Shown: positions 59,402 to 64,000 of the stretch, one piece after another
Layout of the letters: every line of letters begins with the position of its first letter
How positions within the stretch are numbered: position 1 is the first letter of the stretch
Notes under the pieces: model-generated
What the model was told of the DNA's origin: nothing
The model's input: only the letters and a program-made list of their open reading frames with translations
Database searches by the model: none
Origin: JBHJGU01 sp050331475
GTDB taxonomy: Bacteria > Pseudomonadota > Alphaproteobacteria > Caulobacterales > Maricaulaceae
Assembly: GCA_050331475.1 (NCBI GenBank)
Contig: JBHJGU010000049.1
Span: 1-64,000, forward strand
Direction: 5' to 3'
Length of the DNA stretch: 64,000 bases
Program-made: the position numbers and the translations under genes

Positions 59402-60874
59402 TCAAGTCGCTGCGGGCAGGCGCACCTCAAATGCTGTGCCCTCCGGCCCCGTGCGTTTGAGGGCGAGGCGCCCGCCATGGGCGCGGGCCAGCTCCAACGA
59501 AATCGCGAGCCCCAGCCCGGTGCCGCCGCGGGTGGTTGAGCCGGAAAACGCGGCGAACAGCCGCTCTTGGGCTTTTTTCGGCACGCCCGGGCCGTTGTCG
59601 CACACGCACACGTCGATCCAAGGGCCGGTCTGGCACGCTTCCACATGGAGCCTGGGGGCGCGATCAGATCCTGAAGCCCGCATGGCCTGGATCGCATTGC
59701 GCATGAGGTTGAGGAAAATGCGGTGGGCGTGATCGGGATCGGCGAACAGCTTAAAATCCGGAGGCGTATCATTGCGCCAAAGCACGTCGCCGGACTGGGC
59801 GATGGCGTCTTCGGCGGCTTCGTCTAGGGCGGGCGCTAAGGCGAACACGATCCGCGCGGGCGGGCTTTCCTCCGCCCGGCCGTATTTCAGCACCTCTTCG
59901 CAAAGATTAACGACGCGGTCGACCGCGCGCACTAAGCGCGCCGCGCCCGCTCGGGTGCGCGCGTCTTTCGATTGCGCCAGCCCATCGGAGGTGAGTTGCG
60001 CGCTGGCGAGAATATTGCGCAAGTCGTGGTTGATCTTCGCCACCGCTTCACCCAGCGCCGCGAGTCGAGCCTTTTGGTGCAAGGCCTGGCGGACCTGGGT
60101 CTGCATGTCGGCGAATTCGCGCTCTGCTTGACCGATTTCGTCACGTCGCTCGGTCGGTTTCACACCGGCGTCGGGATTTTCCGGCGCCTCGCGAAACGCC
60201 ACCATCGCATTGGACAGCCGACGAACCGGCCGAACAACGGTGAGGATAAGCGTCGCGTAAACCAAGCTCGCCGTGATCAGCGAAATAAACAGCGACGCGA
60301 CGGCGATCCGCCCGGAATACGCCCAAAGCTCGCGCCGCAAGGGTGTTTCTTCAACGATAACGTCAAGCTCGTCGCCCGGCCGGATGCCATCCGCTAGAAT
60401 GCGCAAATGCCGTTCGGGCGGGGACATCAGGTGATCGACCACTTCGACGATCGCCGTCAAAAAAGTCTCGGTGCGCACATCCAAAGTGAGGACGTTGTCC
60501 GTGGCGTGGCTAGGGCGCAGGATCAGAATGCGGGCATTCTTACGGCTGATCGCCACCGCCTCAACCTCCGCCTCCGCCAACAGCCGGGTGGCCAGTTCGT
60601 CGGACACCCGGAAGTCCGGCGCCGCCTCCACGCCGAGCGCGGCGAGCCGCGCGGCCTGAACCCGATCCTGAAGCCAGTTATTCCGATAATTCGCTGCTGA
60701 GGGAAAATAGATCAAAACTTCGGCGACGAGGACGAACACCAAAGTCAAACCCAGCAGTCGGATCGACAAACCCGTGGGAATCCACCGGCTCACCGAAGAC
60801 GAAACGCCCCGCCACGGCGAAAGAGATCGGACCGAGGGCGAGTGTGTCCCGGTCTCTTCCTCCTTCACCGCCAC
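59402..60874 (-). CDS. Membrane sensor histidine kinase
   Basis: 490 aa. Transmembrane helices near 37-55 and 190-212 bracket a periplasmic sensor of about 130 residues; a HAMP-like segment (VVRPVRRLSNAMVAFREAP) follows, then a dimerisation helix with phospho-accepting His in ALGEAVAKINHDLRNILAS, and a HATPase domain with N box NLMRNAIQAM, G1 DNGPGVP, and GGTGLGLAIS. GTG at 60872-60874 with AGGAG 6 nt upstream. The Asn-His-Asp-Leu-Arg wording around the His occurs in CckA- or GAF-independent orphan kinases. No response regulator gene is adjacent, so it is an orphan kinase here. Confidence 0.9.
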   Translation of the reverse strand: MAVKEEETGTHSPSVRSLSPWRGVSSSVSRWIPTGLSIRLLGLTLVFVLVAEVLIYFPSAANYRNNWLQDRVQAARLAALGVEAAPDFRVSDELATRLLAEAEVEAVAISRKNARILILRPSHATDNVLTLDVRTETFLTAIVEVVDHLMSPPERHLRILADGIRPGDELDVIVEETPLRRELWAYSGRIAVASLFISLITASLVYATLILTVVRPVRRLSNAMVAFREAPENPDAGVKPTERRDEIGQAEREFADMQTQVRQALHQKARLAALGEAVAKINHDLRNILASAQLTSDGLAQSKDARTRAGAARLVRAVDRVVNLCEEVLKYGRAEESPPARIVFALAPALDEAAEDAIAQSGDVLWRNDTPPDFKLFADPDHAHRIFLNLMRNAIQAMRASGSDRAPRLHVEACQTGPWIDVCVCDNGPGVPKKAQERLFAAFSGSTTRGGTGLGLAISLELARAHGGRLALKRTGPEGTAFEVRLPAAT

Positions 60875-60922
60875 AGAGCGCTCCTGAGTCGTCCGACGCT
60901 AACAGTCCTATTCAACGTCTTT

Positions 60923-62356
60923 TTACGGAATACGCGCGAGAAGGCTAATCAGTTTCTTCGTTTTGTCGCCGAAAACGATCGGCGTGTACCAGGCGCTAGC
61001 CGTCCGCTTCACCGCCTCGCCGCGGGTGGGGTAGGGCGCGATATATCCCGTTAGGGTTCGGATCGACGCGCCTTTCGCCGACATGGCGACCCCAAAGATT
61101 TGGATTAAATCGCCAGCAGCTGCGCCCACGATCGATGCGCCCAGGATCCGACCCTTGGCGTCGGTGATCACTTTCGTGCCTCCGCGCTCGTCCTTTTCCG
61201 CAATCGCACGATCGTTTTCGTCGAAGGACCACCGCGCGACCCGGATTTTGTCGCCGTATTGCTCCTTCGCCTCCGCCTCGGTCAGTCCGACGCGCGCCAA
61301 TTCGGGATCGGTGTAAACCGCCGCCGGCATCGGCGTAGCGTCCACATTGGTCGGTGTGCGGAACAACATGTGCCGCACCACGCAGGAGGCGTGAAAGCCG
61401 GCAGCGTGGGTCAGCATGGCGCGACCGGTGACATCACCCACCGCATAGACGCGCTTATTCGTCGTCTGCAAGGTGGCTTTGGTCTTCACGCCGCGTCGAT
61501 CGTATTCGACGCCCGCTTCCTCCAGGCCAAGCCCTTCAACCCGCGGCGCGCGACCCACCGCAACCAGCAAATGGCTGGCGTCGATCGTTCGGGTCTCCGC
61601 GCCGATGGCGACGTCGATCGCCACCCCGGTGTCGGTGTTGCGCACCGATGTGGCTTTCGCGCCGGAGAGGACCTCGACCCCTTCCGCCTTGATCGCCTCA
61701 ATAACGAGCTCCGCGTGCTCGGGCTCTTCTCGGCCAAGGGGCTGGAAGGCTTCGATTACGGTGACTTGCGAGCCGAGTCGGCGAAAGGCTTGACCCAACT
61801 CCATGCCGATAGGGCCGCCGCCAATGATCGCCAAATGCTCAGGCAGCTCTTTGAGGCCCCAAATCGTTTCGTTGGTGAGATAATTCGACTCCCCGAGCCC
61901 CGCGATCGGCGGAATGAACGGCGCAGCCCCCGACGCGAGAACGAACCGGCGGGCGGTGACCCGCGTGGTGTCGCTCTCCACGGTTTTCGGTCCGGTGAAA
62001 TACGCCTTTTCCCGGATCACCGTGCAGCCCATGCCCTCAAAGCGCTCTTGGCTGTCATTCGGTTCGATCTTTTTGATGGCCTCGCGCACATGGCCCATCA
62101 CGGCGGGGAAATCGGGCGTGACGCCGTTCGAGGTCAGGCCCAACTTGCCGAGCTTGGCGGGACGGGCGGCTTCCTTGGCCGCCGTCAGGATCGCCTTAGA
62201 GGGAACACAGCCATAATTCAGGCAGTCCCCACCCATTTCTCCATATTCAAACAGACCGGTGTCCCGGTCGAGCATGGCGGCGCCCGCGGCGACGGAGAGC
62301 CCCCCTGCGCCGGCGCCGATGACGCAAATATCCGGTTTGATGTCGCGCTTGCTCAC
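60923..62356 (-). CDS. FAD-dependent disulfide oxidoreductase (mercuric reductase/Lpd-like)
   Basis: NAD(P)H-dependent flavoprotein of the dihydrolipoamide dehydrogenase family. FAD site VIGAGAGGLSVAAGAA, redox pair CLNYGCVPSK, NAD site AIIGGGPIGMELGQAFRRLGSQVTVIE, the TNKRVYAVGDVTG motif, and a C-terminal dimerisation domain. His-x4-Glu of true Lpd enzymes near the C terminus is absent (TLTGYIAPYPTRGEAVKRTA), which places it in the less understood subgroup often paired with TVP38 membrane proteins. 477 aa. GTG 62354-62356 with GGAGG 7 nt upstream. It follows the TVP38 gene by 2 nt; substrate unknown. Confidence 0.88.
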   Translation of the reverse strand: MSKRDIKPDICVIGAGAGGLSVAAGAAMLDRDTGLFEYGEMGGDCLNYGCVPSKAILTAAKEAARPAKLGKLGLTSNGVTPDFPAVMGHVREAIKKIEPNDSQERFEGMGCTVIREKAYFTGPKTVESDTTRVTARRFVLASGAAPFIPPIAGLGESNYLTNETIWGLKELPEHLAIIGGGPIGMELGQAFRRLGSQVTVIEAFQPLGREEPEHAELVIEAIKAEGVEVLSGAKATSVRNTDTGVAIDVAIGAETRTIDASHLLVAVGRAPRVEGLGLEEAGVEYDRRGVKTKATLQTTNKRVYAVGDVTGRAMLTHAAGFHASCVVRHMLFRTPTNVDATPMPAAVYTDPELARVGLTEAEAKEQYGDKIRVARWSFDENDRAIAEKDERGGTKVITDAKGRILGASIVGAAAGDLIQIFGVAMSAKGASIRTLTGYIAPYPTRGEAVKRTASAWYTPIVFGDKTKKLISLLARIP

Positions 62357-62358
62357 GC

Positions 62359-63198
62359 CTACGCCTCCGCGCCGGGAACGTCGCCTTGGCGCTTCATGCG
62401 CTTATAGGCGATCGGAATAAGAGATAGGACGATGAGACCGATGATCGGTACGTACGCTGAAGGTTGGGCCAGTGCACCGGCCAACGGATTGGCGCAGACT
62501 TCCGTGAAGGTCTCGCCCGCGGCCTCCGCCGCTTTCTTGGCGTCGTTACAAGCGCCGGACTCGATCAATAACTGTAGAATATTCTTTGTTGTGTTGCCGA
62601 TCGAAACGTAAACGAACGTTGCAGGAGCCATGCCAATAAAGCTGGCGATCACATAATTTCGTAGTTTTACGCCCAAAACACCTGCTGCAATATTAACCAC
62701 AAAGAACGGGAATAAGGGTACGAGCCGAAGGATAAACATGTAAGAAAGTTCGTCTTCGCGGAAGCCTTGCTCGAGCTTTTTGATAAACCCACCGGCTTTT
62801 TTCGCTAAAGCGTCGCCGAGCGCCGTTCGCACAACCATGAAAATCACAGTCGCGCCAATCGTTGCGCCAATGAGCACTGAAATCGTTCCGACCCACAGGC
62901 CGAAAAACACCCCGCCCAAGATCGTCATGATTGAGGCTCCGGGGATCGAAAGCGCTGTTAGCGTGATGTAGGCGACGATAAACGCACCGACAGACACAAA
63001 CAGGTTCTCGGCGATGAACGACTCAAAATTCGCTTGATGCACGACCAAACGCTCAAGCGCCAACTCGTTATGCCATCCGTTGAGAAAGAAAATACCGACT
63101 AAAGCGACAAGAACAGCGACGGGCGCCAAACGCGTGAGCAATGATGACTTCTTTTTTTCAGCGCTCTCCGCGTTCGCGCTTTCAGCGATCTCGGTCAT
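62359..63198 (-). CDS. TVP38/TMEM64 family membrane protein (VTT domain)
   Basis: 279 aa, five to six membrane segments with the VTT-domain signature: LSIPGASIMTILGGVFFGLWVGTISVLIGATIGATVIFMVVRTA and LRLVPLFPFFVVNIAAG. Related DedA-superfamily proteins act as lipid scramblases or carriers. A hydrophilic N terminus of about 25 residues and a C-terminal helix with short basic tail. ATG at 63196-63198, GGAGGG 5 nt upstream. Two nt from the oxidoreductase gene, so the pair acts together, probably in redox at the membrane. Confidence 0.9.
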   Translation of the reverse strand: MTEIAESANAESAEKKKSSLLTRLAPVAVLVALVGIFFLNGWHNELALERLVVHQANFESFIAENLFVSVGAFIVAYITLTALSIPGASIMTILGGVFFGLWVGTISVLIGATIGATVIFMVVRTALGDALAKKAGGFIKKLEQGFREDELSYMFILRLVPLFPFFVVNIAAGVLGVKLRNYVIASFIGMAPATFVYVSIGNTTKNILQLLIESGACNDAKKAAEAAGETFTEVCANPLAGALAQPSAYVPIIGLIVLSLIPIAYKRMKRQGDVPGAEA

Positions 63199-63314
63199 AA
63201 GACCCTCCGTTAAGAATTATCCAGGCCTGCATATTTGATGTTGGTGACAAATTGCGCCTCACGTTCGAACCCCGGCGCCTCAAACTCCCGTTAGGCGTCC
63301 GTGCGCGCCCCGAC

Positions 63315-63343
63315 TTGACATAACCGAGCCTGGGGAGTATCGC
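63315..63343 (+). promoter_or_regulatory. Promoter of rpmH-rnpA-yidC
   Basis: A perfect -35 TTGACA at 63315-63320, a 17-nt spacer, and TATCGC at 63338-63343. It lies 57 nt before the rpmH start. Confidence 0.65.
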
Positions 63344-63400
63344 CGCCCCTCTTTTGCCACCGCGAACGCCCGCGGCCGAATAGTGAACGGAGCGCGTCCC

Positions 63401-63535
63401 GTGAAACGCACTTATCAACCCTCAAAGCTCGTGCGTAAACGTCGCCACGGCTTTCGCGCGCGCATGGCGACGAAAAATGGTCGTAAAGTGCTGGCGCGCC
63501 GCCGGGCCAAGGGCCGGAAGGTGCTCAGCGCCTAG
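63401..63535 (+). CDS. rpmH: 50S ribosomal protein L34
   Basis: 44-aa ribosomal protein: MKRTYQPSKLVRKRRHGF, then RMATKNGRKVLARRRAKGRK, all family-conserved. GTG start at 63401 with GGAG 9 nt upstream. It is followed 5 nt later by rnpA, the usual pairing. Confidence 0.96.
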   Translation: MKRTYQPSKLVRKRRHGFRARMATKNGRKVLARRRAKGRKVLSA

Positions 63536-63540
63536 CCAGA

Positions 63541-63945
63541 ATGGTTGACGCGATCGGCGCACGCCCGAGGGCGCAAAGGCTTAAAGCCCGCCGGGAGTTT
63601 CTGTACGTCGCGCGGGGACGATCCCAGGCGCGGCCCGGTCTCGTCGTTCAGATGCGCGCGAACAGGACACGAACCGACGCTTATGGCGTTGGGTTCACCG
63701 CAACGAAGAAAGTTGGAAACGCGGTGGTGCGCAATCGCTGTAAGCGCCGGCTTCGGGCTGCGGCGCGCGAACTCTTGCCGCGTTTGGGCCAGGCGCAAAC
63801 CGATTATGTGTTTGTCGCTCGCCTGCAAACGCCGGCCCGGACTTGGGTCGGCCTGCTTGACGATATGGAAAGCGCGTTGATAACCCTCAGCCGCCCGCGA
63901 CCTGCACTCAAGCCCGCGGACCGCGCCTCCCGCTCGACGCTTTGA
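63541..63945 (+). CDS. rnpA: Ribonuclease P protein component
   Basis: Protein partner of RNase P RNA for tRNA 5' maturation. RLKARREFLYVARG at the N terminus, GVGFTATKKVGNAVVRNRCKRRLRAA as the RNR motif, and DYVFVAR mark the family. 134 aa from ATG 63541; a basic C-terminal tail of about 20 residues. yidC begins 14 nt after its stop; no yidD gene lies between, unlike many bacteria. Confidence 0.94.
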   Translation: MVDAIGARPRAQRLKARREFLYVARGRSQARPGLVVQMRANRTRTDAYGVGFTATKKVGNAVVRNRCKRRLRAAARELLPRLGQAQTDYVFVARLQTPARTWVGLLDDMESALITLSRPRPALKPADRASRSTL

Positions 63946-63959
63946 AGGATTCCCCACGC

Positions 63960-64000
63960 ATGGGCGATAATCGCAACACATTCATCGCGCTCGCCCTGAT
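63960..64000 (+). CDS. yidC: Membrane protein insertase YidC (5' end only)
   Basis: Only the first 13 codons are in the window: MGDNRNTFIALAL, resembling the MxDNRN start of YidC/OxaI insertases followed by the first membrane helix. Its position after rpmH-rnpA supports the call. ATG 63960 has AAGGA 10 nt upstream. Confidence 0.85.
   Translation, partial: MGDNRNTFIALAL

Noticed and set aside
63200..63400. An origin of replication next to rpmH.
   Set aside because: Only one imperfect DnaA-like word (TTATCCAGG); no cluster of boxes or AT-rich unwinding region, and no dnaA or dnaN.

Overview
The window is a high-GC chromosomal segment from an alphaproteobacterium. Four things point there: a small SRP RNA upstream of dnaX-ybaB-recR, an SOS cassette imuA-imuB-dnaE2 behind a direct-repeat GTTC-N7-GTTC LexA site, a cytochrome c-kdsB-pheA block, and a complete Caulobacter-style cpa/tad pilus locus. 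The gene set would fit the Caulobacterales, Maricaulales or Parvularculales, but I cannot fix the order from sequence alone. There is no integrase, transposase, phage gene, CRISPR array or rRNA; most of the segment looks like core genome.

Layout. 1-4300: the start of rplU, two small lipoproteins, a tRNA-Ser(CGA), then a class A beta-lactamase of the RTG type, a Cys-x5-Arg phosphatase, an exported MsrA and a decayed serine hydrolase. 4300-10750: a GT39-type glycosyltransferase, then a polyamine block (speD, a small membrane protein, aguA, aguB, and ornithine decarboxylase on the other strand) enclosing a phasin-like protein with a C-terminal helix-hairpin-helix domain. 11000-21450: a PstS-like lipoprotein, a GT4 mannosyltransferase, PutA, and nrdA and nrdB separated by an outer-membrane protein gene. 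21450-24380: a tyrosine phosphatase and pabB-pabC. 24380-35840: the tad locus. 35990-41300: dnaE2, imuB and imuA. 41430-47210: MarR, NlpC/P60, a two-haem cytochrome, kdsB, pheA, an AhpD-like protein and a YHS protein. 47300-54430: nudC, SRP RNA, a three-gene mini-operon, entericidin, a His-rich protein, dnaX, ybaB, csp, a SlyD-like isomerase and recR. 54440-64000: two glycosyltransferases, rmuC, def, a histidine kinase, a disulfide oxidoreductase with a TVP38 protein, and rpmH-rnpA-yidC.

How the genes work together. Putrescine can be made here from agmatine (AguA then AguB) and from ornithine, and SpeD supplies the aminopropyl donor; no spermidine synthase is in the window. The tad genes encode two Flp pilins, pseudopilins, prepilin peptidase, secretin, ATPases and platform proteins for an adhesive pilus, but cpaD carries an in-frame amber codon. 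ImuA, ImuB and DnaE2 form the mutagenic SOS polymerase, with a promoter that probably yields a leaderless mRNA overlapped by the LexA site. NrdA and NrdB share a NrdR-like upstream box although 1.3 kb separates the genes.

The points I would check first are the cpaD amber codon, the leaderless LexA-controlled imuA promoter, the two-haem cytochrome with a roughly 200-residue acidic linker, the palindromes upstream of the phasin/HhH gene, and two copies of a dispersed repeat bounded by CTAG.
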